This document shows, one piece after another, positions 1 to 12,486 of a stretch of 64,000 nt of DNA. The position numbers and the translations under genes were made by a program. The notes under the pieces are model-generated. The model was given only the letters and a program-made list of their open reading frames with translations, made no database searches and had not been told where the DNA came from. This DNA is from Alentia gelatinosa. Taxonomy: Eukaryota; Annelida; Polychaeta; Phyllodocida; Polynoidae. Positions within the stretch are counted from its first letter, which is position 1. Each line of letters opens with the position of its first letter. The stretch covers positions 6,852,044 through 6,916,043 of the forward strand of contig OX465592.1 of NCBI GenBank assembly GCA_950022655.1. The letters are read 5' to 3'.

Positions 1-1372
1 CAAATAGAAACGGACTTATCTTCATATGTAGAAAATGATGTACCTGAAGACTTCACACCTTTCCCCTAGTCTCAGACGATTCATCTTTGGTACAAAAATC
101 TTCTTGACAAGGTGCTTTTACCAGTCTCAACGGAAAAAGGGTAAATTTGATTCGCATGGAAGGACACACCTGGTACATAGTCTCAATCATGATCACAGGG
201 AAAACTCACCCTGGGACTCAAGTTTAGAATCTAGAGAAGTTTAGCCGTTTCAACTTAAAGGATTTTTAAAAGGGAGCAAAATGAAAAGAAAACGACCATA
301 CTAAATTTTAAGACTGTATGCTCCGAGGAGTTGACGCATAGTAATATCGAGCATATTGTATAGTGTCAACACCGAGGAGCATGTGTCCGCTTTTTTATCT
401 GAAACCATTGTATGATAATCCACCTTTTCCAGGTGGCGTTCTGATATTAATTTGTTTTAGATACGCACTATTTTTCAATATATATATATATACGCTCTAT
501 TTTCCGTATGCTTTCTTCATCGTAACCCGCAGCATGCAACATATCCGTATGCCCAGTACGTAGATACACGCTCCCCATGTGTTTTCTATGGACACTTTGT
601 GTTAGGTAAATATGTCCCTGTGCTCCGGCTATGTCGATCGACGCTCCCTATGTATTGTCTATGGACACTCTGTATTAGGTGGATCAAAAAATACATATAT
701 ATATCTTTTTTATATATATAGCAGCGTTTATTACGTAAAGTATCATATTACATACAGTATTTCAATACAGAATCCTCATTGATCTGGACATTCATAATCA
801 GTGTATTGGAGTATCCTATTCCTGCTTTAGTTGATAGTCATCCTTCAATATTGGATTGGCAAAGTCATGGCTGCATTTTTTTTCTTTTTTGGAAGGCCAG
901 TAAATCCTCTCTTTTTTTTACCTATTTTTTTTACATACATGAAAGAAATACAAATATTTTCACATGGTCATATTACTGTGTTAATTGAAGCTTTCCTGCA
1001 AAGATTTTACATTATATTGTTGGCTGTGTCTTATCTATGGACATACAATATACATTATTCGACTCCCTGTTCATGTGAGGGACAAGACCGAGAGCTGCGG
1101 TCAAGTTCAGGTCTGGGAAACATAATCACCAAGTCCGCCATCTTTAAACAAATACTTACCAGGTGGTTGCAGAGCCAGGATGAGGTTAGATTACGCCCGA
1201 CCTAGTCATCAGCAAATAGTCTATACTTAGGCGCTAATAAGCCTAACGGACGGTGCTGAGGCCTGGAAGATGAGCCTCGGGAGTTGGAGCAGCCTCAGGA
1301 GGAGTGGTTCGGGGATGGAGGAGGGTGAGAGTCTCTCGTCATTATTTAAAGCCCCGTTCCCACTAATGCCTC
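1..1372. other. Gene-free AT-rich start of the window
   Basis: Only short reading frames without codon bias or splice partners. A repeated phrase, 'acgctccc(c/t)atgt.ttttctatgg', occurs at 569-594 and 640-670. No gene seen. Confidence 0.6.
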
Positions 1373-2200
1373 GGTCACACTGGCGTAAATTTTGGCGTTT
1401 CTTCTACGTATTTGAATTGGTGGGGACCACGTATTAGCTACAGATTTGGAACGTATCTGTTTGCTTTGCTTAATGCCCCATTCACACTGGCGTAAAATTT
1501 GGCGTTTCTTCTACGTATTTGAATTGGTGGGGACCACATATTAGCTACAGATTTGGAACGTATCTGTTTGCTTTGCTTTAAAGTTTTAGTACGCTTCTCA
1601 ACGTTCATCAACGCTTATTTATGCTTCTGTACGTATTTTGGCGTTTTTCAGTGCATTCCGACTTCATTTAAATATTTCTGCGTTTTGCAGCGTGTTTGTA
1701 GATTTCAAAATGTGTAGAAGAGCGTAGATGTACGTACACCGAAAAACCCCGTTTTTACGCCAGTATGACTGGAGCATAAGCGATTTTGGGGCATTCAGAG
1801 GGCACCCGTCGGGGACTATCAGCCAAAATTTCTAGGAATTTCATGAGTCGCCAAGTGGGAACACAAATTGGCAAAATCGTCGGCGACTATTGCCCTACCC
1901 CCCGTTGATCGGGCTTGAGTCGGTGACTGGATTCTCTGTTAAAAGGGCACCAGTCTCTTGCGATTCAATTTCAAACGTGTTTGAAATATATCAGGGCATA
2001 GTCGGTGAATATGCCCTCCCACCCACTGTGCGACTGCGCTGCGCTGACTCAAGCCAAAACAACGGGGGTAGGGCAATAGTCGCCAGCGATTTTGCCATTT
2101 TACATCCCCACTTGGCAAATTCCTAGGAATTTTGGCTGATAGTCAGCGATGGGTGCCCTCTGAATGCCCCAAAATCGCTAAGTGGGAACCGGGCTTTAGT
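1373..2200. mobile_element. Two abutting palindromic MITE-like elements
   Basis: 1474-1785 has inverted ends on 'cactggcgtaaaa' / 'tttttacgccagta', with a partial duplicate at 1373-1470. 1760-2200 is a second palindrome of roughly 430 bp: 'gcgattttggggcattcaga' at the left is mirrored by 'tctgaatgccccaaaatcgc' at the right. Relatives of the second family lie at 22050-23430. Confidence 0.7.
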
Positions 2201-2589
2201 GCGAGCAGAATTAGTTACAAATGTGGCACAGATTACTGGTAGCATGTCCTTGTATATTAACGTAACGACCGGGTGTTTCCCAGGATCCTAGCCCAGTAAG
2301 TTCATACAATTACGTAGTGTCTTGCTAATTACAAGGAAATCTAATTTAGCTAAGTGTGGTTGCTATCTTGGTATACTTCATCAATTTTTGTGTGAAGGTA
2401 GTGGACTCTTTATCTCACCCCAGGTATTTTTACCCCATAGGCTTAACCTTAGGAACTCGTTCTCCATGCCCCTACGAGTGATGCAGTCTGTTCTCCATGG
2501 TCTATATCCTATGTGCTGCCCATTCTTTTAGTGTGTATAGGGGGTGAGATATGTACAAAAAGCAACTCGTTTTTGTCAAAGAAGTCATT

Positions 2590-3110
2590 CTAAAGCGCGT
2601 CTGAATGCAAGGAGTCGCCACGTGAAAAGGGATCACCCCATGTAAGGGATCACCCCATGGAGGGAGTCGCCCTGTGTAAGGGGTCACCCCGGGTAAGGGG
2701 TCACCCCATGTAAAGATTCACCCGGTGTAAGGGGTCACCCCGTGTAAGGGGTCACCCCATGTAAGGGGTCACCCCGTGTAAGGGATCACCCCATGGAAGG
2801 GGTCACCCCATGGAGGGAGTCGACCTGTGTAAGGGATCACCCAGTGTAAGGGGTCACCCCATGTAAAGAGTCACCCGGTGTAAGGGGTCACCCCATGTAA
2901 GGGGTCACCCCGTGTAAGGGATCACCCCATGTAAGGGATCACCCCATGGAAGGGGTCACCCCTTGCAAGGAGTCACCCCATGCAAGGAGTCCCCCTGTGT
3001 AAGGGTCGCCCTGTGTAAGGGGTCACCTCGTGTAAGGGGTCACCCCATGTAAGGGGCCACCTCGTGTAAGGGGCCACCCTGTGTAAGGGGCCACCCCGAG
3101 TAAGGGGTCA
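2590..3110. repeat. ~18-bp minisatellite 'gtaaggggtcacccc'
   Basis: About 28 imperfect units; each is a short palindrome-like 'aaggggtcacccc' block. The unit resembles the ends of a dispersed element ('gtaagc...ggacacccc') seen at 5245-5405, 32245-32500, 46650-46740, 49915-50040, 61742-61800 and 62165-62330. Confidence 0.93.
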
Positions 3111-4404
3111 GCTTTCCTCGGAAGGGTTCCCTCTATTACATATTTAATTTCACCCTGTATAAGGAGACACTTCTGCCTTTTGTGGGCATCTACTGTACTC
3201 CTCAATTAACTATGTGGCACAAGGCACAACAATTAGCCACATGCGACGCAAACTGCATGACAATCCTTTAGTCTTCTGCTGGCATTTTTATTGCAGTTTA
3301 ATTGCCTCTCTGTGAGCTATTTCCCACTGGCCAACTATTTGCCACCGATCTGCAGTCATGAACCATCGATCAATTTTTACCAACGCTAGATCAATGAATG
3401 GAAACAGACATGCAGAGAAGTGTTCACCAATTGATTCTGCATAGATCATGTAATGAGGCCATCACTGACTGACTTGGTCATGGACAGACGGAATCAAAGG
3501 GGTTTGAAATCATTAGTGATATTCATTGTGTTTGGAGGACAGTTCTGTCGGTATGGACCTGTTCAATGCGGCAGAAACAAAGCATATACAGCAACCTCAC
3601 CGATTATTTGATACCGCCGTGCAGTCGTTGACCACCACCGACTCAGTTAATCGGTGCTGTTTTCGTCAGCCAGTGGAAAATGGCTTTATCCTATTTCGTA
3701 GTTGTCGTCCGATTGAGCATGTTTTTCACCTTTACAGTCGTGCAAATATCTTGTACAGCTCTAGATCAAGAAAATCCCTTCGCGACTCGTTTACAAACAA
3801 AACAGAACTATTCATGGTATGGGTAATGACTTTTATCTCAGACTTAACACTGGGAGCTCGTACTCACTGGCCGTATTAAGAAACAAAATACTCAATGAGG
3901 GATTGATTCTGTCTCAAATGTTAGCCAATTAGTCAGTATGAGGGGTGAGATAAATTCAGAAACCAGTTCAAGTTTACAGTCAGAGCTTGATCCCATCTTG
4001 TTTCAATTGCTCTATTGTTTGTTTTACGTCCGGTGAACTATTGCAGGTCCTTTCCAGACTTCCTCTCAATTGCTCTTTAATTCGTGCAGCTTCGCCTTGT
4101 GAATTACTACATTATTCAAACTCAATGAGATACGAGCTCTGACCATAAAGCATGAGTATTACATAGGACATCTTAACACAATTGAAGCTCAGTACATACT
4201 ATTACTGATGTAGATAAACGTGGCTTTTCCAACCACGGACCCTGTGTACACAACTAAAAAACACACTAACACCATTACATACTGTGGGACGTAACTCCTA
4301 CTATGTTTAAGATAATTATGTAATTTATGCAGCTTCACCTTTTGAATTACTACATTTTTCAAACTCGATGAGATACGAGCTCTGACCTTAGACCATGAGT
4401 ATCA
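3111..4404. other. Gene-free, fragments of MITE families
   Basis: Contains 'ttcccactggccaa' / 'cagccagtggaaaatgg' inverted ends (about 3308-3690), two copies of a 'gcagcttcgccttgtgaatt' segment (4085-4150 and 4325-4395), and a short SINE-start fragment at 4018-4060. No exon seen. Confidence 0.55.
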
Positions 4405-4690
4405 AGCCCGGCGTCCACCTACTACGATAGAAATTTAGACCTACCGATATGGCACCGATACAAAAAGTCAATATCGGAGACATATCGGGAAGGTGCATAA
4501 TCGTAGACATATGTCTAGACATGCCAATCCACCACGCATTGTATGGGTTTTTTATCGGTGTCTAATCGCAGAAACGTGGTCAACTGCCCCGATATTGATG
4601 GACCTTCCGACGCGATTTTAATTTTTCATCGGGAGGTGCATCGTAGACCATATCGGGGCCATATCGTTGTAGGTGGACGTCGGGCCTAAC
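4405..4690. mobile_element. Palindromic MITE 'cggcgtccacctactacgat'
   Basis: Ends 'ggcgtccacctac' and 'gtaggtggacgtc' are inverted. The interior repeats 'gatat', 'ggtgcat' and 'cgatac' words. A second copy lies at 14572-14850 in opposite orientation, and a related, longer one at 62340-62900. Confidence 0.75.
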
Positions 4691-5839
4691 ATAGGATATC
4701 TTAACACAAATGAAGTCCATTATATACCATCAAACATAACTCCTACTATGTTTGAGATAATTACAGTAGTATATGAATGACTATATATACGCAATGATGC
4801 GAATTTTCATCCATACAGGTAAAAGTTTGCTGATTGTTTATCAACTTAAGGCCATGTGTAGGTTCCGCCTGAATGGGTTCGGATTGAGAAGGCTGGAAGA
4901 AGTGGCTGCTTCTTGCGGTGTTCGTTTCCCTTTTTATCGCCCAGTGACCGCCATTGGCCCAGCACACCGGCAACAAGCCGCACTTCCGGCCTCTTTTTGG
5001 CCTGCGGTCAGGCAAGCGTCCCAAAGCAATCAACGCATTAAAAGATGAACTTTTTATTAAAAAGGTAATATTTCAGAACCTATCAAGATATGTACAACAT
5101 CCCAATTTGTCCATATTAGTGACATATTGTATATTTAATTCCTTAATTCTCTTCAGTAAAATTTCATTTAAAATCATTATATCTGGATGGTTTCTGGATC
5201 ATTATCATTGTGTGAGTTAGAGCATGTATATCATCAAGTGGGATAAACATCGCCTAACGGACACCCCGCGTAAGCAGACACCCCGCGTTAACGGACAACT
5301 TTGGTCGGAACATTCCCTATAGTATATCGTTATTTTAACCCCGTGTAAGCGGCACCCCGCGTAAGCGGACACTTTGGCCCGGAACGGAATGCATCCCTTA
5401 CGCGGGTTTCTACTAGAATACTATCTAAAACATTCAATTTGTGGAGTCCCAAGGAAAATTCACATAATAACAATATTTTCGAATTCTGAAATTGGAAAAC
5501 AAATAGAATTCTGCCGAGTCACATATTCCTGTGTGAAGCCACACCCTGGTGAGTGGGAAGGCAGGATCTGGCGGTGGCTGGCGACCTTTGGACCACTCAC
5601 TCCTTCCTCACCACAGCTGTCCTCAAACATTTTCATTCAGCAACAAAAGTGACATTTAGGGGACAATCATTTGTGATAAAGAATTTTGCCTGCGTCGGCC
5701 GACTCAACCTTTGCTCCAGGTTCGTCATGTGAAAACATTCCGGTGAGTCCGAGGAGTGAGAAATGTTTGGGGATGACTGCGGTAGTGACTCAGTGTTCTG
5801 AGATGTTGTGAAGGACATTGACAAGTCGATTAATTCTGA

Positions 5840-6065
5840 TGTAGTTATACTTCATTATCTTAGCCTGGTAATAAACCTCCATAGGGAGCCAAAGTGAACC
5901 CGCTGAAACCACAGATACCCGTTTACAAATGACCATTTCCGGTGGCCAGTAAGAACGAGGCTTAGTGCTAAACCTATGGGGGTTTGAGGCTAGACTTTTG
6001 TTTTTGGTCTCGTTTGTTAGTTTTGAAGTGTAGTTTACTACTATCGTCTCTGAATAACTCTCGAA
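5840..6065. repeat. Repeat shared in inverted orientation with 33060-33250
   Basis: 'ccggtggccagtaagaacga' here is 'cttactggcctccgg' there, and 'gtttgaggctagacttttgt' is 'ctagcctcaaac'. The second copy is in amine oxidase intron 4. Confidence 0.65.
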
Positions 6066-6203
6066 GCTACGATGACAGTTGTTAAGTTTATCAAATATAT
6101 ACATGTATCTAAAAGATTGAAGAATGACACATATAATCTCGAACCTACATAGTCAAAGTACTGAACGCCTACATCCGGAAATGGTGTTTTGTAAACGGGT
6201 ATC

Positions 6204-6208
<5 letters not shown>

Positions 6209-6275
<67 letters not shown>
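6209..6275. repeat. (AT)n microsatellite
   Basis: About 33 uninterrupted AT dinucleotides. Confidence 0.97.
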
Positions 6276-6279
<4 letters not shown>

Positions 6280-7215
6280 GATAGCCCTTATTGTGAACAG
6301 ACTCATTCACTTAATAGCCAATCCAAGACATCATTGAACTCCATATATTCATAATCACATTATTACATAGATACAGTGAATGCCGTCTATAATTGTACTC
6401 TATATCATTGTAATTCAACATGTTCTTAATTGAATTCACACATTGTTTACTGTTGATAATGTATGGTCATAATAGATCACCAAAATGTAACCATTTAAAT
6501 TATGTCCAATAAGAAATGATGTAGGTCCCTGCTACATGCAAATCTGATGCTTTCTCTACTAAATTAAAAAAAAAGTGACGAATTTTAAAAGAAATATACA
6601 CACATAGGTTTCACTGTAGAGCTCAGACAAACAACTCCCGTGTGACTCCACTCGGTCGAGTCCATTGAACGTGTTGCCAAGTTATTATCCGGGAGCTATT
6701 AGTCGGGCTCCAAATGCTCTCCCACTAAATTGAGGTCAACTGAGCTACTCCCAAGGAGAAACAATCCACACGCCCACGCCATTTTTTTAATCCTCATATC
6801 TTTAAGCGGCCTTTTTTTTAATGAAACTTGTGGGGCCTCTCAAGCTCCAACGGCAAGGAGGCTATAAATAGAAGCCGATCCATGGATGGCAAAGAGACTT
6901 CCGATTATCTGACGCGTCTATTTTTAGCACGCTGAGAGTGTTGATGGAACGCCAGTCACTTCCGGGAAGCGGTATCCCGACATGCCACGCGCCAATCTGA
7001 AAAAAACAAACAAACAGAAAAACTCAGGAAGGAACTCAACAAATGTTTTCCTCCAACTCTCAGTTGGCTCGTTTTTGTAAAGTGACTTTCTAATTATTAC
7101 CCATCGTATACAAAGATCCCATTGAAAATGTATGGCCGTGAGTAGACTGCAGATCATGCGGACAAGAAATGTGGGTCTTACGCTATCAAAAGTTGATAAA
7201 ATATATATGTTCATT
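6280..7215. other. Gene-free AT-rich stretch
   Basis: No reading frame over 100 codons and no recognisable motif. Nothing else seen. Confidence 0.55.
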
Positions 7216-7218
7216 ATA

Positions 7219-7445
7219 TCCACGACCCATTATATAAAACCTGCCAGATACCATAACTGTGGTATACAGATTGAAAATGTATGGGGAATCAGTAAACCAC
7301 GACCCATTATATAAAACCTGTCAGATACCATAACTGTGGTATACGGATTGAAAATGTATGGGGAATCAGTAAACCATGACCCATTATATAAAACCTGTCA
7401 GATACCTTAACTGTGGTATACGGATTCAAATCTGTGGTATACAGC
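7219..7445. repeat. ~78-bp tandem triplication
   Basis: Three near-identical units with 'acccattatataaaacctg', 'gataccataactgtggtata' and 'aatgtatggggaatcagtaa'. No gene in or near it. Confidence 0.9.
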
Positions 7446-10400
7446 CTCAAAACCATGGTATACAAGAAAATAGTCCCTTTGTTCTATAGAGCAAAGAAAT
7501 AGTCCCTATTGTTATACTCTTTAATTTGGCAATTACTGGGTGTAATTTATTCGCGAAGATGGATGATAAATGCAACAAACGATGGCTATGTGGACAGGAG
7601 GCTCTGTAAACCACTCGAAGTTGACGTCGTAATACACTCGCCAGTGCTCGTATATTACTATGAGTCCACCCCTCGTGGTTTACCCATGTCATTCTTCTGA
7701 TAATTGAATATGATGAGCTTAAAGTGTTGTAGAGCATATATTTATATATATTATCAAGAAACGTCACGAAATTTCATACAACTGTTTATATGGCATGAGT
7801 TGTATTCGCGGAATGATATCGCGAAGCAGAGCTGAGTGATATCTGTAGCAGAAGACAACGAACGCCATGTAAACAATTGTATGAAATTGAGTGACGTTTA
7901 GATTTTATCCTACCCGGTAACATGTTTTTGACTTCATATGTTACCCGTGGCATATAAATGTTATATGGCATAACCGTGGCATACAGTCACTCCATGTTAA
8001 GTATATGGAGATTTATATGAGGGGTAGGATAAATATATAATCGGGGGTAACCATGCTAGTTTTCGATTTGTAGATCAATTTTATGATGATATCATAAAAG
8101 AATACATAGAAATAATAGGTAGATCCTGAAGTCTTTGGTTTGAAGGGATAGAGGCATGCAGAACATTAACATGCGCAATGTAAACATACCCCAATGCCTC
8201 GGCAGGTAGTTCATGTAACGTGGCAAGTGGGATTTACCGAGGCTTTACCACTACAAGTGACCACAGCTGAAGCAATATGTGATCGCTAACGGGCCACAAG
8301 TGGATGTAACCCATCGAGAAACTACTTACATCATCCATTTGATATACCCAGGGGCCTGTTTAGTAATCTAGGCTCGTACGTGAAGACCACTTATTATACA
8401 CCAACTGGACCCGGGGACGATTTGGGTAAACTTTATTTATTCAACACTTATGGACAACTTTTGGTCAGGTAGAACAGTCTTAGCTGAACGAGTTTAAATA
8501 TTATTAAATAATAACCCCTCCTTTTACATTGTTCTTTCGCAGGCTTTAGTTATTAAACTCACCCCAGATATGTCTCGTGTCATAGCAACCTACAACCAAT
8601 AGTTTAGGTCACACCTATTTGGAAAATGAATATGTACATCCTTGATATATATTCTAGATAGTGATCCATCAAGTATCAATTGATCGCTAACAGTGCGCAA
8701 TCCTATCCTGAATGTAGCATTTGCGATTAATGGTGCGATTATGTTTATAGCTTCCTCATAACCTACGAAGGAATCGTTCTAATGAGACCATTTCTTCACC
8801 GTTAGTGGTCAAATGATGGTATCACATTTCCAGCGATCATTTCCAGCATTCAGACCTGCTTTGGCTTAAGCTGTAATAAATAACCAAAATATAAATATAT
8901 ATCTTACAAGAACAGCTTTCTCTAATGCTTAGGTATGCAGACCAATAAGCTGCAATTGAGTTCAAATGTCGATTTTTTTATATACACAATATTGTTACCC
9001 CCTAATAGAAAGTCTCCATGGGAAATGTATAGAGCACTTGAAATTCGCTACCCTGATATTCTGGAAAAATAGTCCCATCTATATTGAGGTCAAATTATCA
9101 TGTACTTCCAATTAACCATCGGAAACCGCTGTTATAATATATTTTCATGATAAAAAACACATAAATAGCGGACTATATAACTGGTGTAAGTATGCCCCGA
9201 ATGATCATCTATGCTTGATAGTGCTGTGGTCTATATATATATGCTGATACATGGTCTATTCTTGTTATTGTAGGTAATAAATACAATAAAGACGGGTTTT
9301 GTATAATAGTGACTATAATCTCTTAGTTAACAACGTATTATCCGAGCGATAGCGAGGATATTACTACGCGCCAACTACTCGGAGATTCCTACGATAATTG
9401 TCTTATGGACGATGACTTTAACGGAATTTCCGTTACATAGGAAAAGCAGTTGTATTATCATTCACCTATTGCTAATTTAAATTGAAATACCATGACCGAC
9501 AAAATGACTGGCAATCTTCTCACGCACTGCTTTGTACCAAGGGACTTTTTTTCGTAATCTCCGTACTATATGTCGGGCGAAGATTACGTCCACCCGTAAT
9601 CTCCGCCCGGTGAATGACATATTCCTCATATCTTTAGCATGGAGACTCCCTATTAGGAGGATAATAAAACAATATAACGGGGAAATTAATCAATGGGAAC
9701 TCCATCCTAAAAGGAGCCATCCGAATGCACAGTTAGCATTATTTCTAACTTTTCCTCATTTCCTTCCGTGATCGGATCTACTTCCGGCTTTGTTTTTGTG
9801 TTTATCACCGTGTTTTAAAAGGGATTCCGTTAAGGAAGCTAGTCAATAGGTTAACTCCTTGTGTGATCAGGTGGTGTTTTTTTTTAATGTTATTATGACC
9901 CACATGTTTCTGTCCGCCTATCCCCAGTATCCGCCCAGGATGGTCAGAATGGCAGTCGTTACTAATTACTGGGCGATAAAGGGTGCATCTAAAGGTGCCC
10001 GCCGCTGGGGTATAGACGCAAAGGTCAACAGGACATAACAGCCTTGGCATGCCTCTGTCTCAAGGACATTAACAATTATCACCGATCATTTGTGCTGCTA
10101 GAAGAGGAAATAATCGGCCACAAAATTGCGCCCAGGAGTAGCTCAAATAAAACGCCAGTTGGCCAAGAAAAGGGGAAGTCGGGAATTAGAAAAAAAACAC
10201 AATTTGATCGCATCGCGTCAAAAAGGCCAGTTTCCTGGTGTTCTTTTTTCAAAGAGAGGTCGATCAAGATTAATCATCAATTTTGGTTAAACTGTTTACT
10301 TGTTGTCAGGAAAAAGGTCGCAATAAGGTTTCAGTGTAATTAGATTTGGGATGATCGCTATTTTATTCGTATATATACACATTGTGATCAATTGTGGTTT

Positions 10401-10770
10401 TGTTAATTAGTTAGTAAGACGGAGCTGGACATTGATTACAACCTCAAAGCCATTGATATCTGGAAAATAGTTCATTTGTGCTGGAGACCAAAAGAATTAG
10501 TCCCTACTGAAATATATGTTAATCACTGCACGGAAACCACCATTTTATTCATGTATACGCCATCGCGGAAGTGCATGTACTGGCTGAATATTGACTTGTT
10601 TTCATATATATATACGCCCAGGGTTTATAGACGGACGCGTCTTGGCTGTATTTCACACCCGGCGTATATGAGAGGAAATATCCTCTCCCCCAGCCGCCTC
10701 CCACCCGTTTGTGTTGGTAGAAGTACAGGTGTCCTCAGTTTTCGTCAGCCAATGAAAACGGGCCTTAACC
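7446..10770. other. Gene-free repeat-rich stretch
   Basis: Includes 'tatatggcataaccgtggca' element pieces (7760-8035, shared with 25710-25790), the 8345-8590 repeat and a 'gtaatctccgcccggtgaat' palindrome piece (9560-9660). The rest is unassigned and AT-rich. Confidence 0.5.
8345..8590. repeat. Repeat 'gggcctgtttaataatctag'
   Basis: Related copies lie at 17540-17900 (two overlapping), 32335-32400 and 34040-34270. They share 'gaccctttat', 'gacgatatgggt', 'acagtcttagcgaacga' and 'ataaccctcatacgagg'. Confidence 0.6.
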
Positions 10771-11129
10771 TGGCGTTCACACTAGATGACTAAATACGTG
10801 GAGACTGTAGATCGTCAGCCAATATTTGTCAGGCAGTGGCAATGTCCACCGCAAAAGTCCTCGACCTCAGAATATATGCAAGCGTTTACACTGACGACTA
10901 TGAGCTTTCACAGAATCGCTGCCCATGTAGACGCCTTATTCAAGCCCGCTTGAAATAGTCCTAGGCGTCAGACTGTGTCCAATAGTCATCAGGTGGTGCC
11001 TAATTGTATGACCTGATGTAACCGGATGATCTGCAGTCGCCACCCGCTTGGCGTTTACATTAGCCGGTTTCTATCATTTTATCACTGAAAGTCGTCAGGA
11101 GGTGTAAAATGCCAGAATCGTGTAAATGC

Positions 11130-11560
11130 CGGGTGAGAGGAAAGGTGGGCATCCACGAACCACGACAAGGCTACGACAAGAAAGTTCCAATCGGCACTTG
11201 TCACAGCCTTGTCGTAAGAAGGGGGGCTTTACGACAGCATTGTCGGATGGTGTCGGGAAGTGCACGCTCCACCAAAATTTACTATTGTAGACCTCTGCAA
11301 CACACGCCATGACACTAAACGACAAAGGTCCAGTCGTAGGAAAAACCAAACATGTTCGATTTTGTCGTAACCTTGTCGGAAGGCTCCCAACAAGCTTCCA
11401 GTCGCAGCCTGTCGTGGCCTTATCGTAGACTCTTGTCGGGAACTGGAGTCCACCAACCACGACAAGTCTACGACAAGCCTTCCAATTGTAGGGCAATCGT
11501 GGACCTTGTCAGAAAGCCATTGTCGTAGCCTTGTTGTGGTTGGTGGACGCCCGCCTGAAT
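11130..11560. mobile_element. Palindromic MITE rich in 'cgacaaggctacgacaa'
   Basis: Left end 'ccacgacaaggctacgacaa' is mirrored at the right by 'ttgtcgtagccttgttgtgg', and 'gggcatccac' by 'gtggacgccc'. The interior contains several further short inverted words. Reading frames here are side effects of the palindrome. Confidence 0.75.
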
Positions 11561-12486
11561 GCAGTCAATCGGTACCGTTGTCAGCGGCTCGTGGAAAAAG
11601 TCTTAGAAGCGATGCTGAATCAGGAAAGACTAAATTCACACCAGAAGATGCGAATAGTTTTCACGGACTTCCGCGTTCCTACATAGTTCAGTCACTCATT
11701 TAACCACTGGATATTTCTGAAGAATCTTGACCTTATAACAACAAGGAAGTGGTAACCACTCACTAATCAGGAGAGAAAATACGTGTACTGGTAGGTCACA
11801 GTTTAATGATGCCTGTGATGGAGACGATCAGTGTAACAGGAGAAAGATCACCTTCAAAAAACCCATGACAACGCTTTTTTTTTTTCATCAAAAATTGTAA
11901 TTGAAAAATAAATGTAATAAATATACGTTAAGGTTCTGAATGTGACCAGGAAAACCCACCTATTCCTATATACTTATGGCCAAACACTCTATGGCCCAAC
12001 ACTCTATGGTTACACCATGCTACGGGGGATGGAATAACTTACGTTTACTACCCAAGGTTGACGTCAATTACCCAAGGTTGATGTTAAGACCAATCAGATC
12101 TTCTCTTACAAAATTCATATGAAAAGTGTCGTCGGGAGAAAATATAGAGTATCAAGTTACTGGATAAGGTTTGATCTGGCTTTGCGTTTGATAAATAGTG
12201 AATATGCAGTCCCTATTTCTTTAGTATGGAGCCTTTGTAATCTAGTGAATTACGCAGTCCCGAGTCAGCGATATAATGTATTCTCTTCTATTCGCTGAGA
12301 TTTCTCCGTGTTTATAAATCATGTACTTGTCCTAGAAACCTATGTCTCTTTAGTGTCAGCTCTTGCAAGCATCTGTGCAAGTGGGTAATGTGTGTGCATA
12401 GGGTCGGCCTTAATATTACACAGTACACGATGAATGTTCATGTTAATGACTTCTATTACGACATAGAGGGAGACAGGAATAGACTG

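Noticed and set aside
11095..11496. 133-codon - strand frame
   Set aside because: Lies wholly inside the palindromic 'cgacaaggctacgacaa' MITE; overlapping frames occur on both strands, as expected of a palindrome.
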